Of a DNA stretch of 35,281 nucleotides, positions 15,424 through 22,385 are shown piece by piece. The stretch comes from CAVTWS01 sp964390555 (GTDB lineage Bacteria > Actinomycetota > Acidimicrobiia > Acidimicrobiales > SHLQ01): contig CAYMJU010000088.1 in NCBI GenBank assembly GCA_964390555.1, forward strand, positions 1-35,281, written 5' to 3'. The notes under the pieces are model-generated. The model saw nothing but the letters and a program-made list of their open reading frames with translations. It made no database searches and was not told the DNA's origin. Within the stretch, counting starts at the first letter, position 1. Each line of letters begins with the position of its first letter. Made by a program: the position numbers and the translations under genes.

Positions 15424-16782
15424 TCAGTGCCAGAAACCGAACGTGCGAAAGGCGAGATGGCCCGAACCGGCCGGGCGTTCCGTCACCGGTGCGGAGTTGA
15501 GGTCGTCGTAGCTCGGTGCGTTGATCCGGGCCGCCACCGCGCTCAACGCCGCGTGGTCGAGGTCGTAGGCCGCCATGGCGTTGCCGCCCAGGAAGGCTCG
15601 CACCGGCTCGATGGGCAGGCCGGCGTAGTGGAAGCGCCACGACGCCCATGTCATGGTTTCGCCGTTGGGCCCCTCGGCCTCGTACTGGTAGGTCCCCTCG
15701 AAGTGCGGGTAGTCCGAGCCCCAGATGACCCGGTCGACGTAGCCCTTGGCGATGGCGTCCTCGGCCTCGAAGCGAGAATGGAAACTGGCGCCGACAAAGA
15801 CGTTGCGGGAGGCGTACTCGCTCGGGAGGTGGGGCACCCGCTCGCGTTCTTTCGGACCGTAGCTGACGGTGTCGGTGAGGTAGATCGAGTCCATCTCGGT
15901 GAGCACGAACTGCCACCAGACGCCGGGCGACTCGGTGAGCACCAGCCGCAACCGCGGATGTCGCTCGAACACGCCGCCGAAGATCAGCTGGTCCATGGGG
16001 CAGATACGGGTGAGCATCGAGATCTCGAACTTGGCGATCGACATCGCGCCCGGGTGACGCCCCCCGCTCGATCCGGCACCGCCGTGGTTGCACAGCGTCA
16101 CACCGAGGTCCTCGCACGCCGAGAAGAAACGGTCCCACACCGGCGAGTTGTACGGCTCGATGTAGGCCTTGAGGGCGGGGAAGTTGAGGCCCTTCAACCC
16201 TGCCGAGCGGGCCCACTCCATCTCCTCGATGGCGGCGTCGATGTCCCACATCGGCAGGTGCATCAGGCCGACGTGGCGCTCCGGCTCGATCGAGCAGACG
16301 TCGGCCAACCACTGGTTGTAGATCCGCTGCCCTTTCCGCAGGAGGCCGAAGTCCTGGCCCTGGCCATTGCGAGCCGACAGCAGCGTGTCGGACTGGAACG
16401 GGATGGGCTGGCCGTTCTGACTGTCGTGGAACATGACCTCGGCCGCCACGCCGTCGGCATCGAGGTCCCGGAGCCGGGCGTGCATGTCATAGTGCCCAGG
16501 TGTCTTGAGGTTGTCGACGCGGACCCCCCAATCCGGCCCCATGGCCGCGCCGGCGAACGCCACCCGCCCCTGCGCCGCCGCCGCCGCCGCCTTCTGTTCC
16601 TCCCATGACGTCAGGTAGACGTCGAACTCGTCCAACACGTCGGCCGAACAGTACGGGCGCAGGTCCTCGCGCAGGCGAGGGCCGGTGTGGGTGTCGCACG
16701 ACACCACCAGCATCGGCGCCGACTGTGCCTGCGCCAAAGCCTCGGCATCACTCGGTGTCATTGCTGACTCTGTCATGGTCAT
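15424..16782 (-). CDS. Amidohydrolase family protein (ACMSD-like metal-dependent hydrolase/decarboxylase)
   Basis: A 452-residue TIM-barrel protein of the amidohydrolase-2 family. Metal-site motifs: DTH (Asp30, His32), LCNHGG (His233), LTES (Glu284) and the IWGSDYPHFEGT motif (Asp357, His360); the near-terminal FLGGNAMAAYDLD is also typical. Relatives decarboxylate or hydrolyse aromatic and ring-opened acids (family knowledge). GGGAGG (8 nt away) supports ATG 16782; a second ATG follows six bases later. Upstream, a TAGAAT box runs into the shared operator, so this gene, and probably the following Liv-type importer 94 nt downstream, form one regulated unit. The substrate cannot be named. Confidence 0.9.
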   Translation of the reverse strand: MTMTESAMTPSDAEALAQAQSAPMLVVSCDTHTGPRLREDLRPYCSADVLDEFDVYLTSWEEQKAAAAAAQGRVAFAGAAMGPDWGVRVDNLKTPGHYDMHARLRDLDADGVAAEVMFHDSQNGQPIPFQSDTLLSARNGQGQDFGLLRKGQRIYNQWLADVCSIEPERHVGLMHLPMWDIDAAIEEMEWARSAGLKGLNFPALKAYIEPYNSPVWDRFFSACEDLGVTLCNHGGAGSSGGRHPGAMSIAKFEISMLTRICPMDQLIFGGVFERHPRLRLVLTESPGVWWQFVLTEMDSIYLTDTVSYGPKERERVPHLPSEYASRNVFVGASFHSRFEAEDAIAKGYVDRVIWGSDYPHFEGTYQYEAEGPNGETMTWASWRFHYAGLPIEPVRAFLGGNAMAAYDLDHAALSAVAARINAPSYDDLNSAPVTERPAGSGHLAFRTFGFWH

Positions 16783-16805
16783 CCGTCGGACCTCCCAGAA
16801 AAAGG

Positions 16806-16828
16806 CGACAGTACACTGTCAGATTCTA
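16806..16828 (-). promoter_or_regulatory. Promoter and shared-motif operator before the amidohydrolase
   Basis: CGACAGTACACTGTCA at 16806-16821 matches 13 of 14 defined positions of TGRCAGT-N2-ACTGYCA. On the minus strand a near-consensus TAGAAT box (16828-16823), preceded by TG, lies one base before it. The predicted transcription start is inside the operator, the layout expected for a repressor site. The gene starts 24 nt downstream. Confidence 0.65.
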
Positions 16829-16877
16829 CACGACCGCGTCGGTGCGGTCGAGCGAGCACGACGCTACGTGATTCGGC

Positions 16878-17903
16878 TCAGGAGACCCGCGCCGATCGCT
16901 CGATCATCCCGTAGGCGACCTCGTCGCCCCATCGATAGCGGGCAATGCCCGAGTGGAGCACTGGGAAGGTGGCACCATCGACCGCCCGCCGCGGTGGCCG
17001 GAACGACGACACGATCGTCTCGCCTTCGACGGTGACCTCGCCGTTGGCGGTACACAACGTGAACGAGACATCCTCGCCGGCCGGCTGCGTGCCGACCATC
17101 CACGGCGTGCCCTCCACGCGCGCCGGCACGACATCGCCTCGGTCGAGGAGCCACCCCTCCCGGTACTTGACCGAGCCGTCGGGGTGCGGACGGTAGTGCA
17201 AGAACCCGAAGGCCCGCCCGCTCGGGAACCACGCCGACTGCCAATTGTGGCCGTAGAAGTCACGGTAGTCACTCCGGTTCCCGCCCTTGCGGTGCACCCG
17301 CAGGCCGCCCCCGGAGAACGCCGAGACGCTGCCGTCGACCGCGACCTCGCCGCTCACGGTGCACAGTTGCTCGAAGCGTCGCTCGCCGGGCACGAAGTGA
17401 CCCTCGGGGTCATGGGTTCCCTGGCACCACGGCGGGGTGACCATGCGCGCCTCCGCGCGGAGCCGGAGGTGGGTCTCCTCGTGACCGGCGCCAACCCGAA
17501 GTTGTGGTAGCCCGCCGTCGAGATGGCGACGCCAATCGGTGGCCACAACGGGGCCGTCGAACTCCACGACCCACCGGCGAAGCGGTTCGACGCACCGGAA
17601 CCGCAACGGTCCTGCGCCGAGGACACGTGGTCGACCCGCATGGTCGTGAGGCGGCTCCGGCGGGTGGTCGCCGCTCACCAGGAGCAACCGGCCCCCCGGT
17701 TGGGCCAGGCAGAGTGCGGTACCGAACGTCGCCCCCCACGTGGCGCCGACCGCCTCGACCCCGATGCGCGGGAAGCCGAAACGCCCGGCGTCGTCCCAGA
17801 GCCACAGGGATACGCCCTCGCGGTATTCCGGTGAGGCCGGCGCGGTAGCGGTCACCTCGTCGACCGTTGGATCGAGACCACCGGTGAGGTCGAGCAGGGC
17901 CAT
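16878..17903 (-). CDS. Conserved-looking hypothetical protein, two-domain lipocalin-like
   Basis: A 341-residue protein I cannot name with confidence. It is rich in beta strands and aromatic residues, with SLWLWDDAGRFGFPRIGVEA near 32-51, RWVVEFDGPV, EARMVTPPWCQGTHDPEGH in the middle, GGNRSDYRDFYGHNWQSAW near 208-226, and FGFLHYRPHPDG. The pattern of two beta-barrel halves and a central W/H-rich segment recalls AttH/CrtC-like lipocalin-type proteins and some actinobacterial DUFs often next to catabolic genes. No signal peptide or membrane helix. ATG 17903 has no ribosome site, but TAGTGT lies 6 nt before it, so it is predicted to be leaderless. It is divergent from the sulfotransferase across a repeated regulatory element. 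Confidence 0.75.
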   Translation of the reverse strand: MALLDLTGGLDPTVDEVTATAPASPEYREGVSLWLWDDAGRFGFPRIGVEAVGATWGATFGTALCLAQPGGRLLLVSGDHPPEPPHDHAGRPRVLGAGPLRFRCVEPLRRWVVEFDGPVVATDWRRHLDGGLPQLRVGAGHEETHLRLRAEARMVTPPWCQGTHDPEGHFVPGERRFEQLCTVSGEVAVDGSVSAFSGGGLRVHRKGGNRSDYRDFYGHNWQSAWFPSGRAFGFLHYRPHPDGSVKYREGWLLDRGDVVPARVEGTPWMVGTQPAGEDVSFTLCTANGEVTVEGETIVSSFRPPRRAVDGATFPVLHSGIARYRWGDEVAYGMIERSARVS

Positions 17904-17908
17904 CTCGC

Positions 17909-17954
17909 CACACTACGGTGACCGTGTAATTGGGTCACACTACGGTGACGGTGT
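17909..17954. promoter_or_regulatory. Duplicated 19-bp element forming a divergent leaderless promoter
   Basis: CACACTACGGTGACSGTGT occurs twice (17909-17927 and 17936-17954, one mismatch, 27-bp period). Each copy contains the inverted core ACGG-TGA-CSGT. The left copy supplies TAGTGT on the minus strand (17915-17910), 6 nt before ATG 17903. The right copy supplies TACGGT on the plus strand (17941-17946), 6 nt before GTG 17953. So each copy is both a -10 region and a likely protein site for a leaderless gene. Confidence 0.65.
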
Positions 17955-19086
17955 GAGCGCTTCGTCCGCCGAGCTCGTCGAGCTGGCTCGATCTCGCGTC
18001 GAGCACCACGACCTCGGGCCCGACGGCTGGCAGGACGGATTGGACCGACTGCTCGATGCCGCCGCCCACGACCTCCGCGACGACCCAGCCGCCATGGCCC
18101 GCATCGAGAACACGATCGTCGACCGGTTGACCACTCGGCTGCGCATCGAGCAGTGGTACACCGACCACGCCGCCGAGCCCGGCCATCCCGTCGAAGGCCC
18201 GCTGTTCATCGTGGGCCTGCCTCGCACCGCCACGACGGCACTCAACCACCTCCTCGCCATCGAACCGCAGTTGCGCCCGCTGCGGTCATGGGAGGTCAAC
18301 GATCCGGTGCCGCCTCCGGACGTGGCCACCGAGCACGCCGATCCACGTCGCTCGTCCGCTGCGCTCGCCCCTGATGTCCGCCACATCACCACCATCGACG
18401 GCCCGGCCGAGGACTGGCCCATCCACGCCCTGGCGTTCGACCACGCCGAGCTGGCGCTGCCCGTCCCATCCAACACACGATGGTGGCGCGAGCGCGACCA
18501 CGGCACCTTGATGCCTTATCACGAGCGGGTGCTGCGCCTCCTGCACTCGCACCGCCCACCGACCCGCTGGCTGTTGAAGTCACCCGCCTACCTGTTCCTC
18601 CTCGACGAGACGGCGGCCCACTACCCGGGCGCCCGCTTCGTGTTCACCCACCGCGATCCGGTGGCGGCCTTCGCCTCGACGTGCAGCACGATCGCCGACT
18701 CGCGGCGCAAGCGGACGCCGACGTGGTCCCCAGGCCAGTCCTTCGGTCCCGAGCTGCTCGAGCACTGGGCCGCGGGCATGGCCAGGGCGGTGACCGCCCG
18801 AGCGGCGATCGGCGAGCACCGCTTCGTCGACGTCGCCCAGCGTGATCTCGAGGCCGATCCCGGCGGCACGGCCGAGCGCGTCCTTCGCCTCGCCGGCCTC
18901 GAGCTCTCCCACTCGACCCGACAGTCGATGGATGAGTGGGCGGCTGCGAACCGGCGCGGAGTCCGGGGTGAGCACCGCTACAACCTCGCCGATCACGGCT
19001 TGAGCGTCGGTCAGGTGGCCGAGGCCTTCGACGGCTACCTCCGACGATTCGCGGAGCTGTGCCCGCGAGATGCCGAGCGGGACTGA
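17953..19086 (+). CDS. PAPS-dependent sulfotransferase family protein
   Basis: A 377-residue cytosolic sulfotransferase. The 5'-phosphosulfate loop is GPLFIVGLPRTATTALNHLL (82-101), WLLKSPAYLF follows near 206-215, and the 3'-phosphate motif FVFTHRDPVAAFAS is at 229-242; together these define the Sulfotransfer_3-type fold. Enzymes of this group move sulfate from PAPS to hydroxyls of lipids, steroids or secondary metabolites (family knowledge). GTG 17953 has no ribosome site but lies 6 nt after a TACGGT box, so it is predicted to be leaderless. It is divergent from the lipocalin-like gene and convergent with the cupin gene 20 nt downstream. The acceptor is unknown. Confidence 0.9.
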   Translation: MSASSAELVELARSRVEHHDLGPDGWQDGLDRLLDAAAHDLRDDPAAMARIENTIVDRLTTRLRIEQWYTDHAAEPGHPVEGPLFIVGLPRTATTALNHLLAIEPQLRPLRSWEVNDPVPPPDVATEHADPRRSSAALAPDVRHITTIDGPAEDWPIHALAFDHAELALPVPSNTRWWRERDHGTLMPYHERVLRLLHSHRPPTRWLLKSPAYLFLLDETAAHYPGARFVFTHRDPVAAFASTCSTIADSRRKRTPTWSPGQSFGPELLEHWAAGMARAVTARAAIGEHRFVDVAQRDLEADPGGTAERVLRLAGLELSHSTRQSMDEWAAANRRGVRGEHRYNLADHGLSVGQVAEAFDGYLRRFAELCPRDAERD

Positions 19087-19106
19087 CCAGTCAGCACCAA
19101 CCGGCC

Positions 19107-19559
19107 TCAGCGGCGAGGTGGGAGCCCGATCTTCACCGACATCATCCGCAGTCCCTCGGGTCCAGGCTTCAGCGCGTGGTCGTTGCCGGGCATGATCACG
19201 AAGTCACCGGCCATGATCTCGTGCGCGCCATCGTCGAGGACGAGCAGCCCCGACCCTTCCATGACGAGCACGAGGTCGATGGCGTCGGTGTGGTGCATGA
19301 CCTCGTTGCCCGGGGGTTCGATCTCGTCGTCGTGGGGCGGATGATCGACCACTTGCCAACGGACGATCCCGGGGTCCATGCGCACGTCCACCCAGTCGGC
19401 TCGGGCAGGCGCAGCGGGGGGTGGGGGACACTGCTCGGTGGCGAACAGCCGCGCCAACGACACACCGTGACCGCCACCGACCGGCGAAGGCGAGACATCG
19501 CCGGTCTCGACAAGGCACGAGCGGCCTTCGGCATCGATTCCTGTGATCAGTCGGCGCAT
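19107..19559 (-). CDS. Cupin-domain protein
   Basis: A 150-residue single-domain cupin. After an N-terminal LITGIDAEGRSCLVE strand, the core reads EVMHHTDAIDLVLVMEGSGLL (motif 1 with His-His and two Asp), VLDDGAHEIMAGDFVIMPGNDHALK (motif 2 with GDFVIMPG and the late His) and MMSVKIGL. Cupins of this kind are small dioxygenases, isomerases or sensors. ATG 19559 is supported by TACGGT 6 nt upstream (19571-19566), i.e. a leaderless start; a GTG at 19565 is less likely. It is divergent from the next amidohydrolase, and the palindrome between them covers the -35 area of this promoter. Confidence 0.82.
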   Translation of the reverse strand: MRRLITGIDAEGRSCLVETGDVSPSPVGGGHGVSLARLFATEQCPPPPAAPARADWVDVRMDPGIVRWQVVDHPPHDDEIEPPGNEVMHHTDAIDLVLVMEGSGLLVLDDGAHEIMAGDFVIMPGNDHALKPGPEGLRMMSVKIGLPPRR

Positions 19560-19579
19560 GCCCACACCGTACTGTGAGG

Positions 19580-19595
19580 TGGCAGTCGACTGCCA
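19580..19595. promoter_or_regulatory. Perfect 16-bp operator palindrome between cupin and amidohydrolase
   Basis: TGGCAGTCGACTGCCA is a perfect 16-bp palindrome and the best-formed copy of TGRCAGT-N2-ACTGYCA in the window. It sits between divergent genes, 20 nt before the leaderless cupin start and 52 nt before the amidohydrolase start. A TACTGT box (19570-19575) lies just left of it for plus-strand transcription, and another candidate, TAGCCT, lies at 19613-19618. Confidence 0.7.
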
Positions 19596-19647
19596 GAATC
19601 GGAGGAGCGTGCTAGCCTGCTCTCGTCAACCACCTGGGAAGGGTTGG

Positions 19648-21087
19648 ATGAGCACACGATCTGCCCGTCTGCGCGAGGAACTGGGTCACCCGGTGATCGA
19701 CGGTGACGGTCACGTGGTCGAGCTGATGGCGGTGTTCCTCGACTACGTACGCGACCGTGGCCACGGCGATCTGCTCCGGGGGGTGTTCGGCACGCGCCGA
19801 CCCATCGAGGACCTCACGATGGCCGACCGGCGCGAGGGCGGGATACTCCCTCACTCGTGGCACGTGCCCGCCACCACCGAGTACTACGCCACCGTCACAT
19901 CGCCCAAGCGCTACCACGAGCGTCTCGGCGAAGCGGGCATCGACTTCGCGGTGATCTACCCGACCGCCGGCATCTCGTTGCTTCAGCTCCCCGACGAGGA
20001 CGCGCGCGTGGGGCTGTGCCGGCTCTACAACGAGTACATGGCGGAACGGTTCGCCCCATACCGCGACCGCTTCACCGTGGCCGCCCTCGTCCCGATGCAC
20101 AGCCCCGGCGAAGCTCTCGCCGCCCTCGACCACGTCAGTGCGCTCGGCGCCAAGGTCGCGCTGATCGCCAGCCACGTCCACCGTCCACACGGAACGGCCT
20201 GGCCGGAGGAGGACCCCTGGGCCGACGTTCGCGTACCGGAGTGGGACACCCGCGGGTGGATCGACACGTTCGGCATCGACAGCCTCTACGACTATGACCA
20301 GGTGTGGTCCCGCGCGGTCGAGCTCCGCCTTCCGCTCGCTGCGCACACCGCCGGCATCGGCGCGAGCGACCGGGCGTCGATCTCCAACTTCGTGTTCAAC
20401 CAGATCGGTCACTTCGCCGCGGCCGGCGGGGCGCTGGCCAAGTCGCTGTTCCTCGGCGGCGTGACCGCTCGGTTCCCCGATCTGCGCGTGGCCATCCTCG
20501 AAGGGGGCGCCGCGATCGGCGTCCAGACCTACGTGAGCCTCGTCGCCAACTGGCACAAACGAGGCGGCGACGCCATCGCCAAGCTGAACCCCGAGAACCT
20601 CGACCGCGAGCTGCTCATCAAGCTGCTCACCGACGACGACCCGGCGCTGGCCCGCTACCCGGTCGAGCAGCTGATGGGGGCCCAAGGTCGCATGACGCGT
20701 CCCCGCGACGACTACGCGGCGGCGCGGATCACCTCGGTCGACGACATCCGCGATCGGTTCTGCGTCCCGTTCGCGTGGGGGTGCGAGGCCGATGATCCGC
20801 TGACCGGCGTGGCGTTCGATCCGCGGATCACCGGTGGCCCACTCGTGCCGGCGATGTTCGCCTCCGATCTCGGCCACTGGGACGTCCCCGAGTTCGAGGA
20901 GCCGTTGCGAGAAGCGTTCGAGCTCGTCGAGCGCGGCATCCTCGACGCCGACCAGCTGCGAGACTTCCTCTGCACGAACCCGCTGCGTTTTTACGGTTCG
21001 CTCAACCCCGACTTCTTCACCGGCACCGCCGTCGAGCGCTACGCCGCGGCCGCGTTCGGCGCACCGCGGCAGGACGCACTGCGATGA
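19648..21087 (+). CDS. Amidohydrolase family protein (second, ACMSD-like)
   Basis: A 479-residue amidohydrolase-2 family protein. The N-terminal metal motif is VIDGDGHVVEL (Asp20, His22); SLFLGGVTARFPDLRVAILEGGA is the conserved mid-barrel Glu segment; FASDLGHWDVPEFEE near residue 405 carries the late Asp/His pair; a C-terminal DFLCTNPLRFYGSLNPDFF closes the domain. The length and the RPIEDLTMADRREGGILPHSW insertion differ from the other amidohydrolases here, so it is a distinct paralog. GGGAAGGG 4 nt before ATG 19648 fixes the start. It is coupled by ATGA to a cupin and followed by a dioxygenase gene, suggesting consecutive steps on an oxidised ring or ring-fission product (inference). Confidence 0.9.
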   Translation: MSTRSARLREELGHPVIDGDGHVVELMAVFLDYVRDRGHGDLLRGVFGTRRPIEDLTMADRREGGILPHSWHVPATTEYYATVTSPKRYHERLGEAGIDFAVIYPTAGISLLQLPDEDARVGLCRLYNEYMAERFAPYRDRFTVAALVPMHSPGEALAALDHVSALGAKVALIASHVHRPHGTAWPEEDPWADVRVPEWDTRGWIDTFGIDSLYDYDQVWSRAVELRLPLAAHTAGIGASDRASISNFVFNQIGHFAAAGGALAKSLFLGGVTARFPDLRVAILEGGAAIGVQTYVSLVANWHKRGGDAIAKLNPENLDRELLIKLLTDDDPALARYPVEQLMGAQGRMTRPRDDYAAARITSVDDIRDRFCVPFAWGCEADDPLTGVAFDPRITGGPLVPAMFASDLGHWDVPEFEEPLREAFELVERGILDADQLRDFLCTNPLRFYGSLNPDFFTGTAVERYAAAAFGAPRQDALR

Positions 21088-21464
21088 CCGGCTACCACCT
21101 CAGCGCCGACGCCAGCGGCGAGAGCCGCATCTCGCCACTTCCGCTGCCCCTCCGCGAGACGGCGGCGGGCACCGTCCATGGTCTGACCGACATACCTGCT
21201 CAGGCGCTCGGCATGGCGCAGTTCATCGGCCGCAAGCCCGACGTCGGTATGCACGTGGCGCCCCGGCGGCAGTTCCTCGTCGTGCTCGGCGGCGTCCTCG
21301 AGCTCGTCAGCTCCTCCGGCGACACCGAGCACCTCGTGGCGGGCGACTTCGTGCTGGCCGACGACATCGGTAGCTCGGGTCACATCAGCCGCGACGTGGG
21401 TGAGGAGCCGCTGATGCTCATGGCGATCGCCATCGACCAGAACTGGCAGTTCCCCGTACCTTGA
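21084..21464 (+). CDS. Small cupin protein with reduced metal motif
   Basis: A 126-residue cupin. Motif 1 is GMHVAPRRQFLVVLGGVLEL, where the usual HxH...E has become H-x-x-P-R-R-Q, and motif 2 is AGDFVLADDIGSSGHIS with one His. It thus keeps fewer metal ligands than a typical cupin enzyme and may be a binding or accessory protein. ATG 21084 overlaps the amidohydrolase stop (ATGA), so the two are translated together and may form a complex or act in sequence. No signal peptide. Confidence 0.8.
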   Translation: MTGYHLSADASGESRISPLPLPLRETAAGTVHGLTDIPAQALGMAQFIGRKPDVGMHVAPRRQFLVVLGGVLELVSSSGDTEHLVAGDFVLADDIGSSGHISRDVGEEPLMLMAIAIDQNWQFPVP

Positions 21465-21498
21465 TGAGAATCCGTTCGGTACACGACAGGAGGCCGTT

Positions 21499-22380
21499 AT
21501 GGCGCCCTTGCAGCTTCGAGACCTGACCGACACCCTCGGCACCGAGATCACCGGGCTCGACCCGGCCCAGGCGCTCGCCGACCCGGCGGTCGCCACCCGG
21601 CTCCAGGAGCTGTTCGACCGTCGCGGGGTGCTGGTGTTCCGCGACCTCGACATCGACCAGCCGACTCAGGCCAACCTCATCCGCATGCTCATCCGGATGG
21701 GGCCTCTCGCCGAGGGCGAGTCGTCCTCGGCCAAGCCCAACGACGTGCCCTTCTTCGTCTCCAACAAGTTGCCCGACGGCGGCGCGCCCTTCGGTCGCCT
21801 GCTGTTCCACTCCGACATGATGTGGTCCGACCACACGTTCCAGGTTCTGTCGCTCTACGCCGTCGAGGTCGAAGAGCCGGTGACGCCCACCATCTTCGTC
21901 AGCTCTGTCGACGGTTGGGCAAGTCTCCCGGATCGGCTCCGGGAACAGCTCGAAGGACGCTCGGCGCGTCAGGGCCACGCCGAGCACGAACAAGCGCGGG
22001 CCGGCGGCGACCCGAACGTGCTGGTGACCACGTTCGAGAACCTGTCGATGCGCACCACTCCCATCCCGCTCCCCCACCCGCGCACCGGACGCTCGGTGCT
22101 GTACGTGTCCGAGCAGATGACGAACCAGATCACCGAGCTACCCGAGGAGGAGAGCGAGGCCCTCCTCCAGGAGGTGTTCGCCCACCTGTACCGCCCCGCG
22201 GCGATCTACTCGCACGCCTGGCGCACGGGCGACCTGGTGGCGTGGGACAACATCGCCGTTCAGCACGGCCGACCCAACGTCACCCTCGAAGGACCGGTGC
22301 GGACGCTACGAAAGCTGTTCGCCCCCGTCCCGCCTCGCAGCGCCAACCCGGCGCGGCCGACGTTCTCGACCCGCGGCTGA
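21499..22380 (+). CDS. TauD/TfdA family Fe(II)/2-oxoglutarate dioxygenase
   Basis: A 293-residue oxygenase that would hydroxylate an unactivated or sulfonate/ether-bearing substrate with 2-oxoglutarate as cosubstrate. Iron ligands are visible: HSD (His104, Asp106) in LLFHSDMMWSDHTF and His256 in WDNIAVQHGRPN, with Arg268 or Arg271 in VRTLRK as the 2-oxoglutarate anchor. The N-terminal GTEITGLD and LVFRDLDI are family hallmarks. AGGAGG precedes ATG 21499 by 5 nt. It is the third gene after the operator at 19580 and ends 5 nt from the convergent molybdenum enzyme gene. Substrate unknown. Confidence 0.92.
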   Translation: MAPLQLRDLTDTLGTEITGLDPAQALADPAVATRLQELFDRRGVLVFRDLDIDQPTQANLIRMLIRMGPLAEGESSSAKPNDVPFFVSNKLPDGGAPFGRLLFHSDMMWSDHTFQVLSLYAVEVEEPVTPTIFVSSVDGWASLPDRLREQLEGRSARQGHAEHEQARAGGDPNVLVTTFENLSMRTTPIPLPHPRTGRSVLYVSEQMTNQITELPEEESEALLQEVFAHLYRPAAIYSHAWRTGDLVAWDNIAVQHGRPNVTLEGPVRTLRKLFAPVPPRSANPARPTFSTRG

Positions 22381-22385
22381 CCGCG

